Positions 27,645 to 38,723 of a stretch of DNA of 64,000 nucleotides are shown here, piece after piece. Source of the DNA: Monilinia fructicola. Taxonomy: Eukaryota > Ascomycota > Leotiomycetes > Helotiales > Sclerotiniaceae. The position numbers and the translations under genes are program-made. The notes beneath the pieces were generated by a model, which was given only the letters and a program-made list of their open reading frames with translations, ran no database searches and was not told the origin of the DNA. Location: assembly GCA_008692225.1 (NCBI GenBank), contig VICG01000008.1:1-64000 (forward strand), in the 5' to 3' direction. The stretch's first letter is position 1, and every line of letters begins with the position of its first letter.

Positions 27645-29120
27645 GAATTTGATTGACAGGATACGCAACGATATGATTGGGAAGGGAATGAAATCTTCAT
27701 ATACATGGCCATCCTGACGCGATTCTTGACGCGCTCAATGGGAAGTCCAATGCACCTAGCACCAAGCCAATAGGATTGCAAAATACCACCTGACGCGGAA
27801 GAGGTAGGCATGATATCAGGAGAACGATGAGGGTAAGAACAACATCATAAAGTAATACATCTAAAACGAATATATCATGATGTTGATTATTTGGGTTTTT
27901 CAAATCAGTCCATTTGAGACTGGGCCAAGTCAGAGGTCGAACATTTCGATCACGCTTTTGCGAGAATTTTATGCTCCCTTGATGGGCATACCCAATGCAA
28001 GTGCAGTAATAAAGCCCAGCGACTTGATTCGATGATAGATATCTTGTCGTTTATTGTTTGGGAGGGACCAGATGTGATGTTGAGGTTCGTGATACCTAGG
28101 TATTCATTGTAAGATTACTTTTTGCCAATCTCTTAATTTAAGACAAATTCCTGTCACTCGGTCAAAGTTTTCTGGCTTCCAGCCCAGACAAGTGTTTGGC
28201 TAGCCTATGGTTGTGCTAGATGAGTTTTCGAAGCTGCTGATGGAAGTTACATCATATCTATATTCTTTCTAATGTAAACATTCCAATATTCCTTACGTTG
28301 CTCAACCAACTTCCTCGGTCATGTAACTCCTCTCCTTACATGGAATGAGAAGATTACATTCCTCCACTTCCTATCAATTCATACCCCATTATCTCGGCGT
28401 TCGATGTATAGAAAAGCATGAAACATTTTCCAAATACTTAATTCGAGATTCATCAATGCGTTTAGATCTTGCATAATGCGACATGCAAAAGTTGTCAATG
28501 ATTCGCTAGGCTCGAGCTTTTTTTTGGCCATTATCCCTGATCGGATATCTGTCAATTCCCATGATCTACCCACAATCATTCGAACCCAATTCTTAGCATA
28601 AATTATATACTTCAAGATTTGAATATGATCATTTGCGATCTGATAACATGGGACGGAAGATTTTCATGCCAATGGTATTCCGTCACCCCCGCCTTGGAAT
28701 GTGGGAAATATTGTTTCTAGTCCCTTTTTTTAAGAATTCATATACTTATGCACACCCCACTGAAGAATCTACATTCATTCCAAACCCTTCATTGACTGAT
28801 TTCTTCCCCGCCCCTTTTGTGAACATGGCTATTTGTTAATATGCTTTTTCCGTTGAAGCTACCTCTCTGACCATTTACCAGCAGCCCCAAAAGACTTGTT
28901 CATCCATTCGGTTACCAGATTTACAATCATGCCAATCTCCACCCCTAAATATACGTTTCGGGGTGAAAATGCCATCGCAGCTACCAAGGCCCTTCCAAAG
29001 ATTATGACCCAGATCCCGATGACTACTCCTACACGCAAACACAAAAGTAGTACCCCCAGTTCAGCTTCTTCCTCAAACTCAAAGAAGCCCTGTTCTCATC
29101 CATCAAACTACTGCACATAA
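27645..29120. other. Intergenic, weak coding traces only
   Basis: No gene could be assembled. Two short frames look somewhat protein-like: minus 28,379-28,615 (contains LEPSESLTTFACRIM) and plus 28,633-28,839 (contains RHPRLGMWEILFLVPFF, a hydrophobic run). Neither has a believable partner exon. The plus-strand one may be the eroded 5' part of the pseudogene that follows. Confidence 0.35.
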
Positions 29121-29288
29121 ATTGGCTTCTTTGCTTCAAGAAGTTGCTTCCATAATGGATACGATTACCGGGGAAAAGATGATGTGTGGCGAGGAACTCG
29201 ATGGTTTGGAGGGAGATGTACTTGGTGGGTTGACAGAAATGGTACTAATCATGGAAGAAGAAGTTGAGGGGATGATTGAGATGTCTGA

Positions 29289-29891
29289 TGTACTGGAAGA
29301 ATATGTGGAAGAATTAGAATTGGCGGACTTAGAGGGGTGGTTGCCGATTTAACTCCATCGAAGAGCAGTTGCGGAACCAATATAGGAGAGCGTCCTTCGG
29401 TGTCTCTAGGGAGGGGGTTGAAAAATCGGAGGGGAAACCTTGGAATGAGTGGGCTAGGGGATGGCAAAGAAAGCATTAGGATTGGATTGGACGATGAGGT
29501 AAAGGGACGTATAAGTTTGGGTGGATTATTGGAGGAACTCGAGGAGGACGTTTTAGGATAGAGAGTGAGGGGAATGTCGATAAACTCTGTCGATTATGGA
29601 TCTGACGAACGGTCAGAGGTAATCATTGAAGCAGGCGTTCCTGTCCCTATCACCAACTACAGAAAGGAAGAGACTATCCAACAGGCTGTCATTTCTCTAC
29701 CTCCGAGGAATAGTCATGTGGATACGAACTTTAGAGATTCTGGCTTAGGCCTTATGAGTCCTGCGGGCGTTTCGAGAAGTTCGATGAAGAAAGAACCCAA
29801 AGTTGTTGTGAAGTCGAGTCCAATTGGGTTGAGAACCGGCATTGGGTCTTTTAGGAGGAAGAAGTCGGTTAGGAAACCGCAGTGGGTTTGA
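29289..29891 (+). pseudogene. Eroded unknown protein gene, 3' part
   Basis: One plus-strand frame runs from 29,289 to the stop at 29,889-29,891, with a single in-frame TAG at 29,559-29,561. On both sides of the stop the translation looks coding: GERPSVSLGRGLKNRRGN and ISLGGLLEELEEDVL before it, YGSDERSEVIIEAGVPVPI and a basic end (FRRKKSVRKPQWV) after it. No Met start exists, and stops TGA and TAA break the same frame just upstream. I do not recognise the family. It looks like the hydrophilic tail of a larger protein, possibly a membrane protein if the hydrophobic stretch at 28.7 kb belongs to it. A splice around the TAG cannot be excluded. Confidence 0.45.
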
Positions 29892-30100
29892 GGCATTGAT
29901 ATACGATGAGGAATCAAATCAATATAATGTATTACTATTTGAATTGCTTTGAATTTTCAGGCGATCTATGGCCAAAATCTTATGCATGGTATCCTATCAA
30001 TCGCTCATTTATGACGCTCGCTCTATACTCATTTCTAATTCCCAACATAACCAACCCAAATGCACGTGTGAATTCAATGCTATAACTTCGGTAGTCGCTG

Positions 30101-30700
30101 TCAATGCTCGTAATAATGAGCCATTTCCAGTCCGGCCCTCCTGAACCCACACTTAACGTAAAAGCCTTCATTGGCCTCACTACAATCCAATATGCTTTTG
30201 TAACAACCAATTTTCTCCGCGATGAAATCTAGCGCTTGAATCATCTTTAATCCGAGTTTCTTTCCCTGTTGATCTTTCGCTACAGCGATATCTTCGATAT
30301 GGCCTACAAGACCTAGGTTATGAATACTTTCACACCGTTAGTATGCATCACTGCGGAAAGAAAAAAAGCCCCCCCAGAATGTGCAAAGCTCTAACGGTAC
30401 TCACAATTTCCTCTCCACAATCAGGGCCCCCGTCGCAACGACTTTCCCCTGATCCTCAATTACCAACAGATAGTAACCGCCCTTTCCTTGATTGTTATAC
30501 CAATCGTACCGTTCGTTCCATTGCTCCTCTGTGATATCGCCCACGACGGTCAGAACTCGCAGGACGTCTAAGAATCCACGGGCGTAGTCGGATTTTTGGA
30601 GGGCGCGTAATGTATAGGATTCGGGAAGGGATTTCGCGACTTCTGGGGAGACGAGTTCGGGTCCAAAGAGGCCTTCTGTGATTCCGTTTGTGGATGCCAT
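30101..30700 (-). CDS. GNA1: Glucosamine-6-phosphate N-acetyltransferase
   Basis: Transfers acetyl from acetyl-CoA to glucosamine 6-phosphate, a step of UDP-GlcNAc (chitin, N-glycan, GPI) synthesis in the cytosol. Two exons, 30,405-30,700 and 30,101-30,326, are separated by a 78-bp intron (GTGAGT...GAAAG, branch TACTAAC); the product has 173 residues, the usual size. The GNAT fold is complete: YTLRALQKSDYARGFLDVL at the front, GALIVERKF|IHNLGLVGHIEDIAV across the splice, the acetyl-CoA loop QQGKKLG at about 118-124, and the conserved CSEANEGFYVKCGFRRAG near the end. No frame problem. The start MASTNG lies 22 residues before the first conserved segment, as in relatives. Confidence 0.95.
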
Positions 30701-30980
30701 GGGTAGATTTGTGAGGATGGATATGGTGGAATTGAGGAATTGGTGGTCGGAGTGGGAATTGAAGAACTGAAGAGGTGTAGAGGTGTAGAGGTGTAGAGTT
30801 GAGTGAAGATCTGTGACGTCTATTATAAATATGCAGAGGAATAAGGCTACCCCTTTAACTAGAACTAATAGATGTCAATGTGAAGGAGATCTACAAGAAA
30901 TCCTCGGATTGTTAGTGGCAGTGCAGATCAAAAAATGAAAAGTACATATGGAAGCTTACGGAAAAGAACGTGTTCAATTA

Positions 30981-31060
30981 ATGAATGAATGAATGGATGG
31001 ATGGATGGATGGATGGATGGATGGATGGATGGATGGATGGATGGATGGATGGATGGATGG
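30981..31060. repeat. (ATGG)n microsatellite
   Basis: Three ATGA units run into about seventeen perfect ATGG units, immediately followed by degenerate AAGGTAAGG repeats. The length suggests a highly variable locus. Confidence 0.95.
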
Positions 31061-31167
31061 TAAGGCAAGGTAAGGTAAAGTAAGAGAAAGAGATCGTATG
31101 AATGGAAAATAAATATTATGGCGGTTTTATTCAGCTGAATTCGAAAGAGCTGTCTGTGTACGGAGTA

Positions 31168-31300
31168 TAGGTAGGTAGGTACCTACCCAGCTACCTAGGT
31201 AGGTGGAGGTGGGTAATTAATGTAAATATTGATTTGATAATTATAAATGTTCAGCCTCGTCGATACTACACTACCTACCTACCTAGGTAGGTAGGTACAT
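31168..31300. repeat. TACCTAGGTA palindrome cluster
   Basis: 31,272-31,297 is a perfect 26-bp palindrome: three TACC units, TA, then three GGTA units. A related imperfect one lies at 31,168-31,207. Smaller versions recur at about 31,362, 31,690, 32,130, 32,260 and 42,787, always outside genes. Confidence 0.85.
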
Positions 31301-31828
31301 ACACTATCTATGTAGTATGTACTTACCTTCCTTCCCTTATCGATGATGAAGTTTATACCTAGGTAGGTACCCGTAGGTCAACCTGGAAAGTATCTACAGA
31401 GTCGGGTATGTTGATTGGATCCATGTAAGGTTCCTCTGTATTCCGTCCCTAGTATAAACTTTAAAGTGGCTATAAATAAATAAATAAATAAATATCTTTT
31501 ACTCCATACAGGACGGAGTAGTTCCAACCTTGGAACCTGGAAGTTGTTAAATCACATATAATGATATAAAGACTCTAGCTGTACGATAAATAATCTACTT
31601 TGATATTTGGATGGATTATGTCACTTATTTATAAATTAGGCAGAGAGCGGACTTTAAGAAACACCTGCATCCTTAGATACTTAGATACCTACCTAGGTAG
31701 CCCTGGAGGTAGGTATTTCTAACTAAAGTTGTGAATGTATAGTAGGACACGAACTATACTTTATACCTTTAATAAGGCTACTTATAAAACTTCTCAATGC
31801 ACTTAACTTTGAATATATGATTTTGAGA

Positions 31829-32010
31829 AGATATAATTTCTAAAAGATATAATTTCTAAAAGATATAATTTCTAAAGATATAATTTCTAAAAGATATAAG
31901 ATATAATTTCTAAAAGATATAAGATATAATTTCTAAAAGATATAATTTCTAAAATATATAATTCTAAAATATATAATTTCTAAAATATATAATTTCTAAA
32001 ATATATAATC
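31829..32010. repeat. 16-bp tandem repeat AGATATAATTTCTAAA
   Basis: About eleven imperfect units, some shortened by a few bases, degrading into ATATATAATTTCTAAA at the right end. No coding role. Confidence 0.85.
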
Positions 32011-32759
32011 CCTAGAATATATATTTTTTAAAAAATATAATATTAATAATATATAGTCTTTATAATCTTTTATATAACCTTATTTATAATATCAATCGTT
32101 CTAATCACGGGTTCAATTATATATATATATATACCTAGGTAGATGAGGTCCCCGAGATGATAATAATTACTAGGCAGCTAGCAATCCATATGTCTTTAAG
32201 CAAATAACATACACCATCTAATGCAAGTTATATATATACTATCTACTAGGTAGTTATGATACCTAGATGTACCTCGACAGATACACACGGAGTACTAGGT
32301 AGGTAATAAAATATATTCTGTGTGGAACAAATTAGATAGATTTCACGTTATTCCATTCAAGAGCTGTAATATTTGCTAAAAGCTTTTTCTGGTTAGAACT
32401 ACTCGAGTATAGTAATCGTAGTAGTGAAGATCATTCTAAGTAACTTGAACTGCTACTCCGTACAGTAGGCAGGTAGACTAGTCCTCGCTTTTTTCTATAG
32501 GAGAGACGGTAATACATGATGGATCCACGGATAGCTTAACAAGTATGATTAGGTCTCTACGGAGTATTTTGATAGCCAGAGTATATAATGGAGAGCTCCT
32601 CCGTAGATATATACAAGATGCATTAACAACATCTTTATGAAGCAGTGTATAAGGTTAATTACAAATTGTAGATACGTACATACATTCATTATACATATAA
32701 TCTGTCAAAGATTGAAAGATTGACTTATATTTAATAGAGAAGAACGACAGGATATATAG

Positions 32760-32895
32760 CACACACACACACACACACACACACATACATACATATATAT
32801 ATAATCGCACACATATATATAATCACACACATATATATAATCACACGCATATATATAATCACACGCATATATATAAATCACACACATATATATAG
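32760..32895. repeat. (CA)n run followed by an 18-bp minisatellite
   Basis: Twelve CA units at 32,760-32,784 lead through CATA repeats into about five units of the type ATCACACACATATATATA (32,803-32,895). The 18-bp repeat seems to have grown out of the CA/TA run. Confidence 0.9.
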
Positions 32896-33410
32896 ATAAT
32901 TACACATCCATATAGTATATATATAGATTGTATATATAGACTCTATATATCCATGGATATTCATATATCATCTACATAGAGATATCTAATAATAGAACAG
33001 GAGAATACAGGAGGAGAATACAGTTGCAGAATCGACTAAATCTTTGGTTTTCATTCCAAACAATGAAATGATACCATCCATAAATCTACAAGACAGCCAA
33101 AACATTCTTTAGGCCCGGAGTGGAAATCACGGAAGGGAGAGGGAAGGAAAAGGGAAAGGAAAAGAAAAATGAGAAGGAAATAAACATCACGTGTATAATA
33201 ATAACCTTAGCAAGACTAAATTTTTCTTACCCGAGGAAAAAGCGAGCGGGCTGCGTTCTTCCTTCCTTCCGCTTTGGATGATGTAAAAGAATCCCTTTCA
33301 CGTCGCATGGTATTTCCAAAACCAACACGTATCACACTCCCTTCCCTTGCTCCAATATTGTTTTTTGAATCTTCCCCTTGTCTTGAGATATTGAAAAAAC
33401 AATCTTGTGC

Positions 33411-33478
33411 TCCCTGCCTTCCCTCCCTGCCTTCCTGCCTCCGTGCCTTCCTGCCTTCCTGCCTTCCTCCCTTCTCTT
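33411..33478. repeat. Pyrimidine tract with 8-bp CCTTCCTG repeats
   Basis: A pure C/T-biased stretch of about eight degenerate CCTTCCTG units in the presumed 5' leader or core promoter of the Zn-cluster gene that starts at 33,619. Pyrimidine tracts are common in fungal promoters, so it may matter for start-site choice, but nothing in the sequence proves this. Confidence 0.7.
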
Positions 33479-33618
33479 GTGTTCATATCTTTCGCATATC
33501 CGCCTTTTCCTACTTCCCCACATTTCTCCTCCGCTCTTTCTTCTCCCTTCACGGACACTTGAACATTCTTTCCCGATTGTAAATAATCATTCCAAACAAT
33601 TGTCTTTCAACCTCCATC

Positions 33619-35796
33619 ATGGAACCTGCGCCAGAGTCTCAAGGCGAAAAGCGAAAACGTAGCCCGGAAAGTTCTGGAAGTCAAGCTCATGGACGGGTAA
33701 CACAAGCTCCTCGACTGGGTGATAACGCGGCTCCGACAGCGGCTGCGCAGATCAACTACTTGGTGAAAGCGAGGAGTGACCGGCTGAAGTTGATCGAAGG
33801 AGATTCCGAAACTTTTGGAGATGTTTTGGGCATGATTGATGAATATGAAGGTGTGTAGATATATGTATATGTATATGTGTATATATATGTATATGTATCA
33901 CGTGCTTAGTTCCCGCTCCGTGGGGTGGGAATCCTATGCGAGAGTGGGTATTTAGATTGAGGGAATATAATAACTGACATTAGTAGGCGTTCTCAATAGA
34001 CGTGAGAGTCTGGCATCCAATCTCGGTGCGAAACTAGTAGGACCTTTACTCCTCAAGTCGTTTGAGAAGCTGTTTGACGGCCCGATCAAAGTCATTCAAA
34101 GCTCCTACGCACTCGAACAAACACCAATCACGTGGTTAGAGATTGTATCTTTCGCCCGTAGCAATCCCGCAGACTTCATTCTTAGTGATAACTTACATGG
34201 TGCAAAAGTCTGTCGATTTTGGATTAATGGAGGTCAAATTGAAATATCGGAAGATGATTATCGATTAATTATGTCAGGTGCTCCAGAAAGAATGATCCCA
34301 AGCCAGCCTATCCCCGAGGACGAGACTTCTGAGCTCGGGACTCTACTCATTCTCGAGAGTCGACTTGGCATGTTGATTAAAAGGGCCGACGCTATCGCCA
34401 GCCAGGCACGAAAACTCAACTACCATCTGAAGGGAAGAAAGAATGCTATTATGGCGAAAAAATCTCCCGAACAAACCATAGAATCTTCCCTCCCCTTCTC
34501 GTCTCAGCCATTCTCGGCGATCAATCGAACCCGATCACCCGTTTCACTGAATGGGGAGACTGCTAAGTTGCAACAAGATCTTTTAGAACAATTTCACAGT
34601 CCTAACCGTCGCCAATCCTTACCATCTCAACCAAGAGCAAAGCAGCCTCGTCCCAACAATTCTGAGCATACCAACTTTCACTCTTTTAATGGGGCCCATA
34701 CAGGTTCTGATAATCAAAGAGTATCTCAACCACCATCCAATTCTGATGATGGAATTGAAGGGCAATATCGAGTTTTAATGGCTGCTAGAATTGAGAAACT
34801 GCATAGGGGAGATCCAATTACACCGCCATGTGATCGGTGCCGACGATTACGGTTCACCTGCACCAAACATATGACTGCCTGTTCTGCATGTACAAAGAAG
34901 CATGCCAAATGCTCTTGGAAGGACGTCAAAGATGGAGAGCTAGAAGCCATAATGTCTATTCAAACAAGAGACTCTCCGGCTGCATCAGAGGATGGGCTGT
35001 TGATCGTTGATAAGAAGCATACGCCGGAAAGATCTAACTTGGTGCCTGCAAGTGGTGGTATTACTACTATTGGAGCGAGTGGAGGTGCCAGACATGTTCC
35101 AGTAAGCTTTTTGTGACTTTCAATGTTCAACTCTATTTATTTGACTTAACCAGTCCATTTAATTGTCACATTTCATTTCGATGTTCAATTCCGCTTCAAT
35201 GTTCTACCCCATTCCAATATTCCCCTTTATTTTAGCATTCTACTCAATTGCAACGTTTGTTGAATATTTTATTTTAATGAATTCTTTTACTCTAATTTAA
35301 TGTTCGGTTCCATTCAAATATTCCATGTTTCAGTGGTCTACTTCATTCTAATGTTCCTTTTGATTTGAATGCTCCTCTGTGAATCTTGTACTCTATTTAG
35401 ATCCTTAAGTTTAGCTCAAAGTTTCACGTCAATAAACGTCTCACTTCAAGTCAATATTTCGCTTTGTTTGAATCTCTCCTAGGTTGAGTTCTTCGCCGTG
35501 TTTGTACATCTGAAGGTGTTGGAGTTTTCACCTTACCAACATGTTTTATCTTCTATTAAACAAGCACTAACTTCCCAAACTTGTAGGTTCACGCACCCCA
35601 AATTTCCATACTTTCTGGTCTAGAAGCCGAATTACGCCCTCAAAATACCACAAGTACTCACAATCGACCCCCCTCTGTTACTTCTAATGTCCAAGCTAAA
35701 TCGCCACAATCAAAACCACAGCAAGAGAGAAAGGTTTCTGCGGAGCATACTTTGTTGGCACAGATGGCTTCGGCGGCGGCGGCGGCGAGTAACTAA
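33619..35796 (+). CDS. Zn-cluster domain protein, unknown role
   Basis: Exons 33,619-33,850, 33,987-35,101 and 35,587-35,796 give 518 residues. The N terminus is basic and Pro/Ser-rich; the second exon opens with a conserved-looking helical block (NRRESLASNLGAKLVG, then GPIKVIQSSYALEQTPITW, and FWINGGQIEISEDDYRLIM). Residues about 359-386 hold six Cys as CX2CX6CX6CX2CX6C (starting CDRCRRLRFTC), which matches the fungal binuclear Zn-cluster spacing, but here it is far from the N terminus and near the end. The last exon is Gln/Ser-rich and ends in an Ala run. The domain suggests a nuclear DNA-binding or chromatin role, yet no fungal-TF middle domain is visible. Intron 1 is 136 bp; the acceptor could lie 3 bp earlier. 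Intron 2 is 485 bp and made of degenerate repeats. I cannot name the gene. Confidence 0.75.
35102..35586 (+). repeat. Repeat-filled 485-bp intron
   Basis: Donor CCA|GTAAGC and acceptor TTGTAG|GTT keep the frame. Much of the intron (about 35,115-35,420) is a degenerate 19-20-bp tandem around TTCAATGTTC, seen for instance at 35,119, 35,181 and 35,201 and fading into AATATTCC and TGTTCCTTT variants. Other introns in the window are mostly 49-140 bp. Confidence 0.6.
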
Positions 35797-36072
35797 TAGC
35801 ACTAGGTGAATATGGGTCTCGTAATAGAAGAATGAGATCAACGGCGCATCTTGTGAGGTTTATTTGCAAGAGGATGACGAAAGGCTGATAAGCTACCTGG
35901 TCGCTACGAAATGTATTGAGATTCTTCGTTAGGGTGTTGGGCCGGTGGGCGTACTTATCTCTTCATTAATCTTACCGAGAGGAGAGGCCCCAATCCAGCC
36001 ACTTAATGTTTGTTATATTCTGTAGAGATAGCGACGATGACGATGTCTTTATTCAACTTAAAATCAAGCCTG

Positions 36073-36273
36073 TTAAGTAAATCCATACCGCCAGCCGCAG
36101 GATGGGGAACCCATTGGATGATTCTGGATTGATTGGCATGTTTTATCATCAATCCATAGTAAGGTTACAAGCGCGTTCTTATTGGCTTTTGTACATTGGA
36201 TACCATAATTCTGAATAGTCAACGATGAAGCAACTACAACTAAACATTGCAATATTATCCGTGTTATATTCAT
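36073..36273 (-). CDS. Possible small secreted Cys-containing protein
   Basis: A 66-residue frame opens with MNITRIILQCLVVVASSL, which resembles a secretion signal, and the mature part has three Cys (about 27, 46 and 59). It lies alone between the Zn-cluster gene and GGT. No known family and no intron. Size and layout fit a fungal small secreted protein, but a chance frame of this length is common, so this is a candidate only. Confidence 0.25.
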   Translation of the reverse strand: MNITRIILQCLVVVASSLTIQNYGIQCTKANKNALVTLLWIDDKTCQSIQNHPMGSPSCGWRYGFT

Positions 36274-36614
36274 GCGTTTATTTTCTTGATCAACAGGATG
36301 TAGTGAAAGAATAATACCTTCTTCTGTTTCTCAGTCTACGAGAATCAACACCTTCTACACCTCCTTTATCTCAATCAATCTAACCGAGAACTAACCAGGT
36401 AAACAAATCAGAAAGCGCGTCAACATGGATATCCATGGGTCGATAAGATTATGAGATGAATGAATGTTTTGAAACATCTTTATAATTCTGTTATTCTTAT
36501 ACCTAGTTTATATGAACACGATATATATCAACCAATCAATCACGCCAACCAAACCATAACAACACCAAACAACATCTCCAAACCCCAACATCAACTAAAA
36601 ATTCAAATCGCACC

Positions 36615-38723
36615 CTAAATCACAAACCCTCCACTATCCAGCTGTCTCGGCTCACCAGCCGCCTCAAACGTACCATTTGGCAAGCGTCTCAAAGCTTGGG
36701 CCGTCGTCCCCGCAGTCGAAAACCCAATCGTGGCCCCGATACTCTCAAAGAACGCCGTCGTCTCATTGCTATACCCCTCGATACCGTAGACTGCTGCCGG
36801 GAGTTCAAAGGTCACCTTATTGGGGGACAGCTGATCGTGGAAACGGGGCTGGCGCAGACTTTCCGCCGACGTCATGTTTTGGTCGAGCACGTGCCAGAGA
36901 TGCTGGATGACTTCTGTGGTGATGCGAGAGCCGCCTGCGGAGGCGTGCGCGACATAGACGGTGCCGTTGGGGAATTCGACAATGGTGGGAGCGATGGAGG
37001 AGAGGGGTCTTTTGAAGGGTTTGATGAAGTTGGCGGGAGAGGGGGAGTAGCCAAAGGCGTTGATAGCGCCGGGGATGGAGAAATCTAGAGATGGATGGTT
37101 TAGTATGGTTTGAGGGAGGGGTAGAAAAGAGATGTCTCACCATTCATTTCGTTGTTCATGATGACACCGGTTTCAGGGATCATGAGCCTACTTCCAAACA
37201 GGGTGTTGATTGTAGATGTCATGGCGATTGTGAGACCGCTCTTATCAGCTGTAACAACGGCCGAGGTTCCATTGTCACTAAGGATGTCGTACATTGCAGG
37301 ATTGTAATCAGATACGTTCAAAGTTTGGTACTGCCCAATCTTTGATCGAAGTTCAGCGGCTGTGCTTTCTGCCACCATTCTCCTTTCGTAACTGGTCAAG
37401 TTTGGGAGGAACGATGGATCTCCCAGCAAAGTTCTTTGCCCATATCCAAATCGGAAGGCTTCGTCAAGATAATGCGTCGAGTAGTTCAATTGACTTGGGG
37501 TCGACATATCATATCCCTCAACAACTTTCAATACGCTGCAAACGACGGAACCACTAGATGGTGCCGTTCCACTGTGAATTTTGAAGCCTCGATAGGTGAT
37601 ATGCGACGTGTTTCTCAACTCAATGGTGTAGTTCTTCAAGTCTGAAAGTTCCATCGTTCCATTTGATGCTTTAAGTGCAAGGATTGTGGAATTTGCAATC
37701 GCTCCCGTGTAGAATGCATCTGGCCCATATTCGGCGATGACTTCGAGAGTGTCGGCATATCTTTTCCTAGTCATTATGTCCCCTAACTTGACTCTCGTTC
37801 CAGTAGGCGCAAAGTCAATTGCCCAAGTTGCGTCATGAGTCAGGAAATCATAATCAGTTGTTGCGGACTCCATGTACTTGACTAGATCATAGCCAACAGT
37901 GAAGCCATAGCGTGCGACATGAACTGAGGGTAGCACCAATTGCTTCCAAGGCAATGAGCCGTGTTCTCTGTGAATGTATTCAAGACCACGGAGCTCTCCT
38001 GGGACACCACTTGCTAAACCGCCATATAGGGAAGCGTCAGAGTTTGAGAGGGGAGGCGAAAACATGGTTTCGAAAGCTGCAGCGGGAGCCGTTTCGCGGA
38101 AATCAATAAACTCATAACTTCCATTGGCCGATCGTATAGTCGCAAATCCACCACCTCCTATACCCGAATGATACATACCAACCACTCCTACACATAGCTG
38201 AGTGGCAACGATCTATCATTGCAAGCGTTAGAAAGACTTTGAAACAGAAAAGATTTACATAATATGATTAAAGACAATTCACTCTATTTCACATCATATG
38301 ATGGAAGGGAGGGAAGGGGGGAGACAATAGACAACAATAAGAAACAACAATAAGAAATAGCAATCAAAAACAACTTGACAATTGAGCAGTCCACAGCCCA
38401 TGCACCAACATCCACCGTGATCTAGATGTTGCAAGGGTTCATGTCAGGCTGTACTCCAGACCCCACACTCTGAAAAGGCGCATAGAAGTAAATGTAACCA
38501 GGAAGAAGACTCAAAGACTTACAGAATCCGCAGCATTTCCTCCCGTTCTCATTATATGAATCCCGATCTTCGAGCAGATCGAACTTTCACTTGCCACGGC
38601 TCCAAGCGTTCCATCCTCTTCATTTGTCGCGTACGATGACGATGATGGGATGGATAGAGCGTCTGTCAAAGGCAAGGCAGCCAAGGCAAGGCTAAGGGCT
38701 TGAGTGAGGCTTGAAGACAACAT
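36615..38723 (-). CDS. Gamma-glutamyltranspeptidase (glutathione hydrolase)
   Basis: Removes or transfers the gamma-glutamyl group of glutathione and its conjugates at the cell surface or vacuole. Three exons (38,523-38,723; 37,141-38,212; 36,615-37,084) with introns of 310 and 56 bp give 580 residues. The start MLSSSLTQALSLALAALPL is a clear signal peptide; an upstream in-frame ATG at 38,765 would bury it. Family marks in order: RTGGNAAD|S, GIGGGGFATIR, DFRETAP, GVPGELRG, an SG-containing segment APSSGSVV, and the autocleavage site DNGTSAVV with the catalytic Thr at about residue 383, so large and small subunits would form there. The small subunit carries MTSTINTLFGS, NNEMNDFS (across the splice), ASAGGSRI and ends DSGGFVI. 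Several N-glycosylation sequons support secretion. No break seen. Confidence 0.93.

Larger units (their letters stand above)
30701..33618. other. 2.9-kb gene-free region of simple repeats
   Basis: Contains the microsatellites and palindromes listed separately, plus purine-rich DNA at 33,120-33,180 upstream of the Zn-cluster gene. No coding frame beyond translations of simple repeats. It separates the divergent GNA1 and Zn-cluster genes and must hold both promoters. Confidence 0.7.

Noticed and set aside
28379..28615. 78-codon minus-strand frame with a protein-like stretch
   Set aside because: No recognised family, no supporting exon or promoter; kept only as a trace in the intergenic note.
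32705..32887. 60-codon frame with Cys/Tyr-Ile repeats
   Set aside because: Translation of the CA/TA microsatellite; no gene.
30981..33000. CRISPR-like or other prokaryotic repeat array
   Set aside because: The repeats are simple eukaryotic microsatellites and minisatellites without unique spacers.
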